From: an uncultured Chlorobiota bacterium
GTDB lineage: Bacteria > Bacteroidota > Kapaibacteriia > OLB7
Length of the DNA stretch: 13,539 bases
Direction: 5' to 3'
Assembly (NCBI GenBank): GCA_946481475.1
Contig: CAMLOB010000037.1
Location: 1 to 13,539 of the forward strand
The number at the start of each line of letters is the position of its first letter. Positions within the stretch are counted from its first letter, which is position 1. Both the position numbers and the translations under genes were made by a program. A model generated the notes under the pieces. The model was given only the letters and a program-made list of their open reading frames with translations, did not search any database and was not told the origin of the DNA. This document shows positions 6,482-13,539 of the stretch, piece after piece.

Positions 6482-8530
6482 CCCCCTCTCCCTGACCCCC
6501 TCCATCAACACCTCCACAACATCCTTGACGACCACTCCCTCCGCCTCCTTGTTCTTTACTCCGTCGGTCATCATCGTCATGCAGAACGGACAGGCGGTGG
6601 TAATCGTGTCGGCACCGGTGCCGAGGGCCTCTTCGGTCCGCTCGATGTTCACCCGCTTCCCCTCGGTCTCCTCCAGATACATCTGTCCACCTCCGGCTCC
6701 GCAGCAAAGGCCGCGACTCCGGCTCCGCTCCATCTCCACCACTTCAAGACCCGGTACATGCTTCAGCATGGAACGGGGTTCCTCATAGGTGTTGTTGTAG
6801 CGACCGATATAGCAACTGTCGTGGTAGGTCACCTTGTGCTGCATCGCGCTCATCGTCTTGATCCGCCCCTCCTTGATCAGTCGGTCGATGAACTGCGTAT
6901 GGTGGATCACCTCATATCTGCCGCCGAAATCGGGATACTCGTTCAGAAGCGTGTTGAAGCAGTGAGGACAGGTGGTGACGATTGTTTTGACCTCGTACTG
7001 ATTCAGCGTCTCCACGTTCATCCGGATCATCATCTGCGCCAGATACTCGTTGCCGAGACGACGGGCAGGATCGCCGGTACACTTCTCTTCGGTGCCGAGG
7101 ATGCGGAAGTTCACCCCGGCCATCTCCATCAGTTCGGCAAACGTCCGGGTCACCTTCTTGTAACGGTCGTCGTAGCTGCCGGAACATCCCACCCAGAAAA
7201 GGCAGTCCAGTTCCCGCCGCTCCTCCTCGCTGGTCCCGGCCATCGTCTTCACGAAGTCCAGATCCTCCGCCCAGTCGGCCCGCTCGGCTGCACTGAAGGC
7301 CCAGGGCGTAAAGTTGTTTTCCATGTTCTGGAAGGCCGACTGTGCCTCCGGTGGGAACTCCGCCTCCATCATTACCAGGTTCCGGCGCATGTCGACGATC
7401 GCCGGGACATGTTCGATCATCACCGGACATTCCTGGACGCAAGCCATACAGGTGGTACACTGCCAGAGGGCTTCCGGATTGACGAAGTCGCCGATCAGCT
7501 TCCGCTGGTCCGAACCGTTAAGGGTAACCGTCCCCCCCTCTCCGTTCGACTCCGCACCGTTCCCGTTCTTCGCCTCGGCCATCGCTATCAGGTCGGGCGC
7601 CCGGTCGAGCGTCCGGTTGTGCATTTCAATGATGATCTGTTTCGGATCAAGCACCTTGCCGGTGATATTTGCCGGACAGACCGATGTACACCGTCCGCAG
7701 TGCGTACAGGTCATCCCGTCGAGAAGCTGCTTCCAGGTGAAATGCTCGATATCGGCCACGCCGTACTGCTCCAGCGTCTCGTCCTCGAAGTTGATCGGCT
7801 TCAGCGTGTTGACCGTGCTGAGCGTGCCGAAGTAAACGTTCGGCACCGAGGTCATCACGTGGAGATGCTTGGAGAAGGGGAGATAGTTCATGAAGCCGAG
7901 AATCGTCAGGATGTGAACCCACCAGGCGACCTCGAAGACAACCCGGGCGGTGGCCGGATCGGCAAAGAGAGGAGCCAGCAGGGCACCGACCGGACGGACG
8001 GCCCACTCGAACTCGTGACCGGCCGCCTCGCGGGCGGCGTTGGTGAGCAGAAGAGATGAGACGATGACCCCGATCAGCACAAGAATCAACGAAGCGTCCC
8101 GGCTCTCGGCCTTGTCGTCGTTCTGCAGGCGGGGAACCTTCTGCACGTACCGGCGCCAGAACGCCCAGAGAACGCCGACGAGGACGAGGACGCAGAAGAT
8201 GTCCTGCGATATGGTCAGGACCGAGTAGATCGGTCCGAGCCAGGCAATGCTGCCGCCGGGGATCAATCCTTCAAGCATCGATTCGATCACCGCGGCCAGC
8301 AGGACGAGGAAGCCCCAGAAGATCATCGCGTGAACGGCACCGGCAATCGGGTCGCGCATCAGTTTCGACTGACCGATCGCCACCTTCAGGACGTTCCCGA
8401 TCCGCTCGCCGATGTTGCCGAAGCGATTCTCCGGCTTGCCGACTTTCAGATACTTGATCAGCCGCCACGAATTCCAGAGGATGGCGGCCATTGCGGCAAT
8501 AAAGACGACGGCAAAAATGATATGCTTCAT
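6476..8530 (-). CDS. Membrane cytochrome b / HdrD-like Fe-S fusion, probable ETF:menaquinone oxidoreductase (EMO/DUF224 type)
   Basis: A 684-residue fusion. Residues 1-217 hold about five membrane helices of the NarI/HdrE/DsrM kind, with His67, His206, His222 and His224 as candidate haem b ligands (WWVHILTILGF, PFSKHLH). Two [4Fe-4S] motifs follow: C275-x2-C278-x2-C281-x3-C285-P and C358-x2-C361-x2-C364-x3-C368-P. Two CCG domains come next. The first uses C443, C484, C521 and C524 (its central pair is CT, not CC). The second uses C573, C609-C610, C647 and C650. This order is that of Bacillus FadF and the EMO proteins, which pass electrons from electron-transfer flavoprotein to menaquinone in fatty-acid oxidation. 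Heterodisulfide or other thiol substrates are possible for this architecture. No ETF or acyl-CoA dehydrogenase gene is beside it, so the partner is inferred. A glycine-rich hydrophilic linker (about 321-340) separates the two ferredoxin motifs. No Shine-Dalgarno is seen. Confidence 0.9.
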   Translation of the reverse strand: MKHIIFAVVFIAAMAAILWNSWRLIKYLKVGKPENRFGNIGERIGNVLKVAIGQSKLMRDPIAGAVHAMIFWGFLVLLAAVIESMLEGLIPGGSIAWLGPIYSVLTISQDIFCVLVLVGVLWAFWRRYVQKVPRLQNDDKAESRDASLILVLIGVIVSSLLLTNAAREAAGHEFEWAVRPVGALLAPLFADPATARVVFEVAWWVHILTILGFMNYLPFSKHLHVMTSVPNVYFGTLSTVNTLKPINFEDETLEQYGVADIEHFTWKQLLDGMTCTHCGRCTSVCPANITGKVLDPKQIIIEMHNRTLDRAPDLIAMAEAKNGNGAESNGEGGTVTLNGSDQRKLIGDFVNPEALWQCTTCMACVQECPVMIEHVPAIVDMRRNLVMMEAEFPPEAQSAFQNMENNFTPWAFSAAERADWAEDLDFVKTMAGTSEEERRELDCLFWVGCSGSYDDRYKKVTRTFAELMEMAGVNFRILGTEEKCTGDPARRLGNEYLAQMMIRMNVETLNQYEVKTIVTTCPHCFNTLLNEYPDFGGRYEVIHHTQFIDRLIKEGRIKTMSAMQHKVTYHDSCYIGRYNNTYEEPRSMLKHVPGLEVVEMERSRSRGLCCGAGGGQMYLEETEGKRVNIERTEEALGTGADTITTACPFCMTMMTDGVKNKEAEGVVVKDVVEVLMEGVRERGS

Positions 8531-8754
8531 ATATAACGGTACTCAATTGACGGACCACTGCGGGACGAACCGGCAACCTGCCGACGGGGAAGAATCTGCG
8601 GAAAATACGGCGTGCGGGGGAGAGGGCAAAAAGCGGAGAGACATCTTCACCTCTCTTCTTCCGCATGATCCTCACAATACGGGAACGGAAGCAAGGCAAC
8701 GATGTCTCTCAGGAAATTCCGTCTCGACGTTTTCCGCAACCGGAGCCGACCGCT

Positions 8755-9942
8755 CTACTCCTCATCGATCTCCATTTCCGAACCGAAATCTCCCAGATCA
8801 CGCATCGGGATGCCGTCCGTTTTCAATCGTGAGAAGGCATGTTTTTTGTCCGTCGGATACGGGTTGGCCGTCATCCACTCAGCCAGTTCATCAATCTTGC
8901 CGGGATGCTCGCCGAACCACGCCTTCACCTCGTCGGCGGTCTCCTCGCAGAAGAAGAGATAGTGATCGTAAGCCTCCAGAAGTCCGGCCTCCTTCAACCG
9001 GCGTTGATAGTCGTAGAGAGGAATGCTGAAGTGCTCCGACGCTATCGTATCCTGATACCACTGATCGAGGAACACGGAGCGGAAGGTATGAACCCCGGCT
9101 ACCGTTATCGGTTCAGCGGTCAGGAAAGCGGCAGTGCCGGCAACGGCTCCTGCTTTGGTGAAGAAGAACGAGAAGGGGAGCATCATTTCTTCGGTCTCGG
9201 GATCAAACAGGATGGTGACATCCTTGAAGAACTCATAACTGAAGCTCATCTTCGATTCCACTCTTTCTTCCTTTTCTTTCTCCGGGACCTCCTCGGAGGA
9301 GAGCGTAACGGCATCATTATAGGATTGCCAGAGCATACCCCGCATCGCCGAGGCGCGCTGCGAACCCGGTTCCATGTTGAGGAAGATTTCACCGTAAAGC
9401 TGCCCCCATCCCCTTTCAGTGGTCAGCATGAACATCCGGGCGGCGTGAAAATAGTTCGAGGAGAAATCGGGTTGATAGGTCAGTCCCTTCTCCCAGAACT
9501 CCAGAGCCTGATCGTACTCCTCTTTCTGCGCCGACATCACGCCGAGTTCCAGATGGAGCACACCTGACTCCGGATACTTTTCCAGTCCTTTCGTGTACGT
9601 CCGGATCGCCTTCTCGGCATCTCCCGACAGATCGTAGGCGTTCCCGAGCATCTGATAGTACTTGTCGTACGAATCGGGAGCGTCGATAATTTCTTCCATG
9701 AGCTCGACGGCCTCCTTGTAGCGCTTCTGTGCGGTACGGAGGTATGCCTGTTCGTATTGAAAAACGGTATGCTCAGAATACTTTTTGCGTCCTGTCTCCA
9801 GAGTTTCCCAGGCCTCCTCAAATTGACCGTCATCGATCTGTCTGATGCCGGCCCGCAGCAGAGAGTCCCCTTCGCTGATCTGCGAAAGGAGAGGCAAATG
9901 AAGGAGGAGAAAGATGACCGGAAAAAGGGATAGATACTTCAT
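8755..9942 (-). CDS. Exported tetratricopeptide-repeat protein
   Basis: A 395-residue protein. Residues 1-20 (MKYLSLFPVIFLLLHLPLLS) form a signal peptide with no lipobox Cys, so a soluble periplasmic protein is likely. TPR units cover about 24-160. The clearest are at 95-126 (YYQMLGNAYDLSGDAEKAI...) and 129-160 (LELGVMSAQKEEYDQALEF...). TPRs usually serve as protein-binding scaffolds. The C-terminal half (about 225-395) is not a TPR and I do not recognise it. It has two hydrophobic patches (MLPFSFFFTKAGAVAGTAAF near 255-274) and a helical charged end (EEIDEE type). The acidic C-terminus argues against a T9SS sorting domain. It sits 142 bp downstream of the YdjM-like gene on the same strand. 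The 224 bp after its stop, before the Fe-S gene start, holds no gene I can support. The start has no Shine-Dalgarno. Confidence 0.85.
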   Translation of the reverse strand: MKYLSLFPVIFLLLHLPLLSQISEGDSLLRAGIRQIDDGQFEEAWETLETGRKKYSEHTVFQYEQAYLRTAQKRYKEAVELMEEIIDAPDSYDKYYQMLGNAYDLSGDAEKAIRTYTKGLEKYPESGVLHLELGVMSAQKEEYDQALEFWEKGLTYQPDFSSNYFHAARMFMLTTERGWGQLYGEIFLNMEPGSQRASAMRGMLWQSYNDAVTLSSEEVPEKEKEERVESKMSFSYEFFKDVTILFDPETEEMMLPFSFFFTKAGAVAGTAAFLTAEPITVAGVHTFRSVFLDQWYQDTIASEHFSIPLYDYQRRLKEAGLLEAYDHYLFFCEETADEVKAWFGEHPGKIDELAEWMTANPYPTDKKHAFSRLKTDGIPMRDLGDFGSEMEIDEE

Positions 9943-10084
9943 GGTAATGCATGATTTTCTGCTGATGGAAGCAGGTGAAACGGATAGAAGAGTAACCGAA
10001 CGGCAGGGACGACTGCTTTACTGCTCGCGGCACGTTCGGATTACGCTCCTGTTTTCTGAATGCTCGCCCGAAATGTACGACAAT

Positions 10085-10672
10085 TCACCTTTCCCTCTCC
10101 TCTCTGCGTTCTTCCTTCTTTGCCTCCGCCGCGGCGGATCGCGACCTCCTGAAAAGCAGGACAAGCCCGGCAACCGCCGAAAGGGGCATCCACACCCAAC
10201 GCAACTCGCTCAATATCACCCTCACCCCCCACTCGCCGAAGAATTCTTCGACCCCGATCGGCGAGACCCTGATCGGTCGCCACGGAAAGAAATACCGGCC
10301 GTTGTCGAACGGCGCAAGGATGGCGACGCCGTGCCCGCCGCTGGTGAGCATATCGAGCAGGGCGTGGGAGCTGGTGACGAGAAAGAAGAAGAGGACAAGC
10401 TTCCACCACCTCGCGGGGTCGGCCGCTTCTGAGCGGAAGAAGAGGAGGACGATCACGAGCGCGACCATCAAAGCGAAGACAAGCGAGTGGGTGAAGCCCC
10501 GGTGTCCCCAGAAGCTCTCGTACTGGATGCCGATCTTGAACCCGATCGCATCGAAATCGGGAAGGACCGAACAAAGGATCGCCAGGACCCAGAACCGGGC
10601 CGGCATCTTCTCGCCGGTGAAGATCTTTCCTCCGGCCAGTGCGGTGAATGCATGTGTGAAAGCGGAAGCCAT
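10085..10672 (-). CDS. YdjM-family membrane-bound metal-dependent hydrolase
   Basis: A 195-residue protein beginning MASAFTHAFTALAGGK, the usual start of the YdjM family (LexA-regulated, membrane-bound predicted metal-dependent hydrolases). Likely metal-binding residues are His7, Asp39 and Asp41 (LPDFDAIGF), His57 and His62 (GHRGFTHS), and His103 and Asp107 (HALLDMLTSGG). The conserved APFDNGRYFFPWRPI segment spans about 120-134. Three or four hydrophobic helices lie at about 25-37, 64-79, 93-106 and 162-175. The tail after 176 is highly charged (KKEERREERER). The catalysed reaction is not established for the family. I prefer ATG at 10672. A TTG three codons upstream (10681) would add only MIP and breaks the family's usual start. 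It follows the first lipoprotein gene after 35 bp, so the two may be co-transcribed. No LexA box is recognised. Confidence 0.87.
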   Translation of the reverse strand: MASAFTHAFTALAGGKIFTGEKMPARFWVLAILCSVLPDFDAIGFKIGIQYESFWGHRGFTHSLVFALMVALVIVLLFFRSEAADPARWWKLVLFFFLVTSSHALLDMLTSGGHGVAILAPFDNGRYFFPWRPIRVSPIGVEEFFGEWGVRVILSELRWVWMPLSAVAGLVLLFRRSRSAAAEAKKEERREERER

Positions 10673-10681
10673 GGGTATCAA

Positions 10682-10705
10682 TGCAAAATGAAAAATTCAA
10701 AAGAG
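10682..10705. repeat. AT-rich short repeat between lipoprotein and YdjM genes
   Basis: The gap before the YdjM start reads TGCAAAATGAAAAATTCAAAAG, built from AAAAT and TTCAAAA units, in otherwise GC-rich DNA. A similar string (GGCAAAATTCAAAATTAAAA) lies, in the opposite orientation, at the end of the DUF885 gene (12641-12669). With only two copies and low complexity, membership in one repeat family is plausible rather than shown. Alternatively it is simply an AT-rich translation start region. Confidence 0.35.
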
Positions 10706-10707
10706 AG

Positions 10708-11532
10708 TCAGGGAGTGAGGTTGGCGAAATACTTGCCGTTGAAGCGAAGGTATACGGTATCTCCTGAGGGTATCACCTCCTGACTCACCCCGACTTCCAC
10801 AACCTGCTTACGGGATTTCTCATAAACAAACTCAGGGTACGACAAGGTCATTGATGCCGGGTGGAACTGCATCACCGCCGGAAGATAATAATCGAACTTC
10901 GCGGCATTTTTCAGGTACCAGATCTTGTCAACCCACAACGTTCCGACCAAGGTATCCGATCCGGCTTCCGGGAACAAGCTGTCTGCCAATGTCAGCCCCT
11001 CCGCATCAAGTTCATACGCAAATGCCGTCTCGAACACCATCGACCCCATCAGTTGTCCGGCACCTAAAGCCAGATAGAGAGAATCATTCAGAGGGGAAAG
11101 AGAGGCATAATCAACACAGGGCCAACTGTCTACATCATCGTGGCTGTCGGCATTCCAGACGGTCACAGTACCTGCCGCATCGCGAATCTGGAAGATTGCA
11201 GGATAGTGACGGAAGGAACCGGTGTAGGGGTCCAGCCAGTTGAAGACACGGATTCGTCCGTCATCCGACATTACCGTCCATACATTTGCTCCCGATAATG
11301 AATCGAACGGATAGTCAAACGTTGCCGGATTCCGTAACGCTTCCACCATCTTCATCTCGAACGTATCGGCAGATTCATAAGGCATATCGCTTCGCTCCAC
11401 CCACATACGAGTGTACATCTCGGCCAGAGCATTGTCGAGCGAATCAAGATCAATGCCTTGTCCGGCTTTCGGCTGTGGATCGGCGCAGGAGATCAGTCCG
11501 GTAAGAAGGAGAAGCGGGATAACGGTCTTCAT
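10708..11532 (-). CDS. Lipoprotein of unknown function, paralog of the next upstream gene
   Basis: A 274-residue protein. The signal MKTVIPLLLLTGLISC carries a lipobox (LISC, Cys16), so it is a predicted lipoprotein. After cleavage it begins CADPQPKAGQG. The N-terminal region is almost identical to that of the 11724-12560 product: residues 12-40 agree at 28 of 29 positions. Shared patterns persist further on (LRNPATFDYPFDSLSG, IRVFNWLDP.TG, and a C-terminal SGDTVYLRFNGKYF against TGDTVRLGYDGRFF), so the two are full-length paralogs and not merely shared signal peptides. I recognise no catalytic motif or named domain. The body looks like a compact, beta-rich soluble domain. It ends 35 bp before the YdjM-like gene. 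No Shine-Dalgarno precedes the ATG; both paralogs share TGCCCTGA or a close variant immediately upstream. Confidence 0.82.
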   Translation of the reverse strand: MKTVIPLLLLTGLISCADPQPKAGQGIDLDSLDNALAEMYTRMWVERSDMPYESADTFEMKMVEALRNPATFDYPFDSLSGANVWTVMSDDGRIRVFNWLDPYTGSFRHYPAIFQIRDAAGTVTVWNADSHDDVDSWPCVDYASLSPLNDSLYLALGAGQLMGSMVFETAFAYELDAEGLTLADSLFPEAGSDTLVGTLWVDKIWYLKNAAKFDYYLPAVMQFHPASMTLSYPEFVYEKSRKQVVEVGVSQEVIPSGDTVYLRFNGKYFANLTP

Positions 11533-11544
11533 TCAGGGCATGTT

Positions 11545-11650
11545 CCTTTGGTGATTCTTCGTGTCCTTTGTGTCCGCCGCGACGGATGGTGAACTCCTCT
11601 CTCCCGTGATTTACCACAAAGCCACAAAGGGCACAAAAGGACCACAAAGT
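11545..11650. repeat. Degraded inverted repeat, CACAAAG palindrome family
   Basis: The left arm CTTCGTGTCCTTTGTGTCC (about 11557-11575) and the right arm ACCACAAAGCCACAAAGGG (about 11613-11631, continuing to CCACAAAG at 11642-11649) are imperfect reverse complements. They use the same units as the 1482-1560 palindrome but are separated by about 38 bases. It lies directly upstream of the first lipoprotein start. Bases 11526-11587 match 12554-12615 at 59 of 62 positions, so this copy and the next were duplicated together with the gene. The remaining gap, 11651-11723, shows nothing else. Confidence 0.65.
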
Positions 11651-11723
11651 TCTGTTCTTTACGGTAAGTGTTCTCGTTCAAGAGACGGAGTTGTTACCGC
11701 CGGCAGATTCTGATGTTGCGGAT

Positions 11724-12560
11724 TCAACGGGAGACTGACCGGAAGAATCGGCCATCGTATCCGAGGCGTACCGTGTCCCCTGTCGGCTCCGATATCCACG
11801 GCACATCGCTCCCCTGCACGTCAACCATTTCGGGGAACTTCAGGATGCGATCCCGTTCATCATAGTCGAACAGGGCATAGGGGTAAACAGTTATCCCGGC
11901 TGAATCGTATGGATGGTACAGGTACCAGGTCCAGTCAAAGCTTATGAGGCTCGAGGTGTCTCCATTCTCTGCAAAAGCGGAATCGGGTACCAGCCCCTGC
12001 TCGGTTAATCGATAACATTCGGCCTGTGCTCCCAGCAGATCTCCCTGCATTTGCCAGCTTCCGGTCATCAGGCAGACTGAATCGTTCAGCCTGTACACCG
12101 CATCATACCAGATCAGGTTGGCCGACTCCATCATATTCAACTCATAGGTTTTATCGCCGGGGTGAAGATCCCTCATGTTGAAGACGCAGGTTTTGCCCGA
12201 TGGGGTTTTGTAGCGGACGATAGCCGGGATTTTTTCGAGTTGCCCCGACCACGGATGAAACCACCGAAAAATCTGAATACTCCGATCCGGTGTCTCGACG
12301 ATATCCAGTAAAGTCCTGCCCCGCAACGAATCGAACTGATAGTTGAAGGTTGCCGGATTGCGCAGCATCTCCTCCAGTCTGACCTCGAACGTATCGGCAA
12401 ACCCCTCCGGTAATTCATACAGATCTTCTACCATCCGGTCGTACATCTCGGCCAGAGCATTGTCGAGCGAATCAAGATCGACCCCCTGTCCGGCTTTCGG
12501 CTGCGGGTCGGCGCAGGAGATCAGACCTGCAAGAACGAGAAGCGAGATGATGATCTTCAT
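11724..12560 (-). CDS. Lipoprotein of unknown function, tandem paralog
   Basis: A 278-residue protein with signal MKIIISLLVLAGLISC and lipobox Cys16, followed by CADPQPKAGQGVDLDSL. It is the upstream copy of a tandem pair with the 10708-11532 gene. Conserved stretches include ADTFE, LRNPATFNYQFDSL, IQIFRWFHPWSG and the C-terminal TGDTVRLGYDGRFF. The middle has diverged strongly and carries its own cysteines (KTCVF, DSVCLM, AECYRL). No known domain or active site is recognised. Being lipidated, it should sit on the inner or outer membrane facing the periplasm. No Lys/Asp/Glu-rich surface-export signal is obvious right after the Cys. It is 191 bp upstream of its paralog and 80 bp downstream of the DUF885 gene. 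The start has no Shine-Dalgarno. Confidence 0.82.
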   Translation of the reverse strand: MKIIISLLVLAGLISCADPQPKAGQGVDLDSLDNALAEMYDRMVEDLYELPEGFADTFEVRLEEMLRNPATFNYQFDSLRGRTLLDIVETPDRSIQIFRWFHPWSGQLEKIPAIVRYKTPSGKTCVFNMRDLHPGDKTYELNMMESANLIWYDAVYRLNDSVCLMTGSWQMQGDLLGAQAECYRLTEQGLVPDSAFAENGDTSSLISFDWTWYLYHPYDSAGITVYPYALFDYDERDRILKFPEMVDVQGSDVPWISEPTGDTVRLGYDGRFFRSVSR

Positions 12561-12574
12561 TCAGGGCAGGTTCT

Positions 12575-12632
12575 TTTGGTGATTCTTCGTGTCCTTTGTG
12601 TCCGCCGCGGCGGATACGAAGGAACCACAAAA
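12575..12632. repeat. Degraded CACAAAG-family hairpin with TCCGCCGCGGCGGA core
   Basis: TTGGTGATTCTTCGTGTCC with CTTTGTG forms the left arm and TACGAAGGAACCACAAAA the right. The centre, 12601-12614, is a perfect 14-bp palindrome. The corresponding core in the 11573-11586 copy has one mismatch. The element fills the 80-bp gap between the DUF885 stop and the second lipoprotein start. No T-run follows on the minus strand, so a classical terminator is not supported. Confidence 0.6.
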
Positions 12633-12635
12633 CCT

Positions 12636-12669
12636 CTTTTTTAATTTTGAATTTTGCCTTTTGCCTTTC
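12636..12669. repeat. AT-rich repeat forming the 3' end of the DUF885 gene
   Basis: On the minus strand the segment reads AAAGGCAAAAGGCAAAATTC and then AAAATTAAAAAAGAG. It encodes the last residues (GKAKGKIQN) and the TAA stop at 12641-12643. It is low-complexity and resembles the string at 10682-10705. The coding end therefore looks borrowed from an intergenic repeat and not from the family's own C-terminus. Confidence 0.4.
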
Positions 12670-13539
12670 CCTCCACCCACGCTTTCATCTTCGCCTCCAG
12701 CACATCCATCGGCAGGGCTCCGTCGCCGAGGAGTTCGTCGTGGAATGCGCGGATGTCGAAGTTCTCCCCGAGTTGTTCCTCGGCCCGGGCCCGGAGTTCT
12801 TTTATCTTCAACTCCCCGATCTTGTAGGCCAGCGCCTGTCCGGGCCAGACGATGTAGCGGTCGATCTCCACCTCGATGTCGTGCAGAGGCTTGCCGCTGT
12901 TCGATGCAAAGTAATCGATCGCCTGCCGGCGCGTCCAGCCGAACTGGTGGATGCCGACGTCGACGACCAGACGAATCGCCCGCCACATCTCGTAGCTGAG
13001 TTGACCGTACTTCGCGTAGGGATCCTTGTAGAATCCCATCTCCTCGCCGAGACTTTCGGCGTAGAGTCCCCATCCCTCCACAAATGCAGTGTATCCTCCA
13101 TCACGCCGCCAGCGGGGGAGATCATCCAGTTCCTGGGCCAGACTGATCTGCAGGTGATGTCCGGGAACCGCCTCGTGCAATGCCAGCGCCTCCATCTCCC
13201 ATTTCGGTCTGGAGTTCAGGTTCCAGGTGTTTGCGTAGAAGTATCCGGGGCGTCCCGTCTCGATCGATCCGCCGTTATAGTAGGCCGTCGTCTGCGATTT
13301 CGCCATGTAGTCCGGAATCGGGATCACACCGTAGGGCATCCGCGGCAGCTTGCCGAAGAGCTTCGCCAGCTCCGGATCGGCCCGCTTGCAGATGTCACGG
13401 TATCCGGTCAGAAGAGCCTCGGGCGTTGTGTGGTAGAATTGCGAATCGGTCCGGAGGAATTCGTTGAAGGCGTCGAAGTCGGTGTTGTAGATGACGCTCG
13501 CCACGACGCGGCCGGCGTGCAGCTGCTGCACCAGAGGGA
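12641..13539 (-). CDS. DUF885 family metallopeptidase-like protein, N-terminus cut by window edge
   Basis: The frame is open to the right edge. The GTG at 13531 is internal, and about 299 codons are visible of a family usually near 550-600 residues. The zinc-site motif HEAVPGHH (13154-13177) fits the HExxxGH pattern of DUF885. Downstream TAFVEGWGLYAE supplies the family's conserved second glutamate segment. Before the motif come YYNGGS...RPGYFYANTWNL; after it come SYEMWRAIRLVVDVGIHQFGW and WPGQALAYKIGELKI, all typical of the family. DUF885 proteins are considered zinc-dependent hydrolases; some are exported, but the signal region is outside this window. The last nine residues (GKAKGKIQN) derive from an AT-rich repeat. 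It is the first gene of the minus-strand run, 80 bp upstream of the lipoprotein pair. The substrate is unknown. Confidence 0.9.
   Translation of the reverse strand, partial: PLVQQLHAGRVVASVIYNTDFDAFNEFLRTDSQFYHTTPEALLTGYRDICKRADPELAKLFGKLPRMPYGVIPIPDYMAKSQTTAYYNGGSIETGRPGYFYANTWNLNSRPKWEMEALALHEAVPGHHLQISLAQELDDLPRWRRDGGYTAFVEGWGLYAESLGEEMGFYKDPYAKYGQLSYEMWRAIRLVVDVGIHQFGWTRRQAIDYFASNSGKPLHDIEVEIDRYIVWPGQALAYKIGELKIKELRARAEEQLGENFDIRAFHDELLGDGALPMDVLEAKMKAWVEGKAKGKIQN

Noticed and set aside
8600..8632. Minus-strand TTTTTG-19-TATTTTCC, promoter-like, before the Fe-S gene
   Set aside because: The spacing is good but the -7 box misses two consensus bases; one weak match in 224 bp is not enough.
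8271..8699. 142-residue minus-strand open frame across the start of the Fe-S gene
   Set aside because: Most of it overlaps the Fe-S gene in another frame, and the upstream part is arginine-rich with no recognisable features.
10041..10700. 219-residue minus-strand open frame over the YdjM gene
   Set aside because: Arginine-rich shadow frame; the 10085-10672 frame carries the full YdjM motif set.
12561..12640. Intrinsic terminator between DUF885 and the lipoprotein gene
   Set aside because: The hairpin is present but no T-run follows it on the transcribed strand.

Overview
The window reads as chromosomal DNA from a moderately GC-rich member of the Bacteroidota/FCB group, possibly a deep branch such as Ignavibacteriota, Kapabacteria or Rhodothermota. 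Four things suggest this: a large outer-membrane barrel-type protein of a kind I associate with that group, small lipoproteins with a LISC lipobox, a DUF2723 membrane protein, and start codons with no Shine-Dalgarno sequence. The phylum is inference. I see no phage, transposase, CRISPR, tRNA or rRNA gene. Nine protein genes fill the window. All are on the minus strand except DUF368, and the two edge genes are cut.

Left part (1-2795). A DUF2723 (GT117/TMEM260-like) GT-C-type membrane protein runs off the left edge. It is divergent from a DUF368 polyprenyl-phosphate transporter. The 202-bp gap between them holds a nearly perfect 79-bp palindrome made of CACAAAG-type units. The two products suggest one theme: a glycosyltransferase that uses a polyprenyl-phosphate sugar outside the membrane, and a transporter that returns the spent carrier. 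The 229-bp convergent gap after DUF368 holds an imperfect inverted repeat and no gene I can support.

Middle (2796-8530). A 1174-residue exported protein with an EF-hand-like loop and a C-terminal Phe-Phe is preceded by a cytochrome b/HdrD-type iron-sulfur fusion. The fusion resembles the ETF:menaquinone oxidoreductase (EMO/FadF/DUF224) family. The gap between them (6321-6475) is mostly a second repeat family: 25-bp-period units in inverted arms. One unit contains the stop codon of the Fe-S protein.

Right part (8531-13539). In transcription order from the right edge come a DUF885 metallopeptidase-like protein (N-terminus missing), two tandem paralogous lipoproteins, a YdjM-type membrane metal-dependent hydrolase, and an exported TPR protein. 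The paralog starts sit beside degraded copies of the palindrome family. The duplication offset is 1028 bp, and the 5' ends are far better conserved than the rest. AT-rich repeats lie at the DUF885 stop and just upstream of the YdjM gene. No gene-free stretch exceeds 300 bases. The gaps at 8531-8754 and 9943-10084 hold nothing I can support.

I found no clear new multi-gene system. The most notable structure is the set of different intergenic repeats placed exactly at gene starts and stops.
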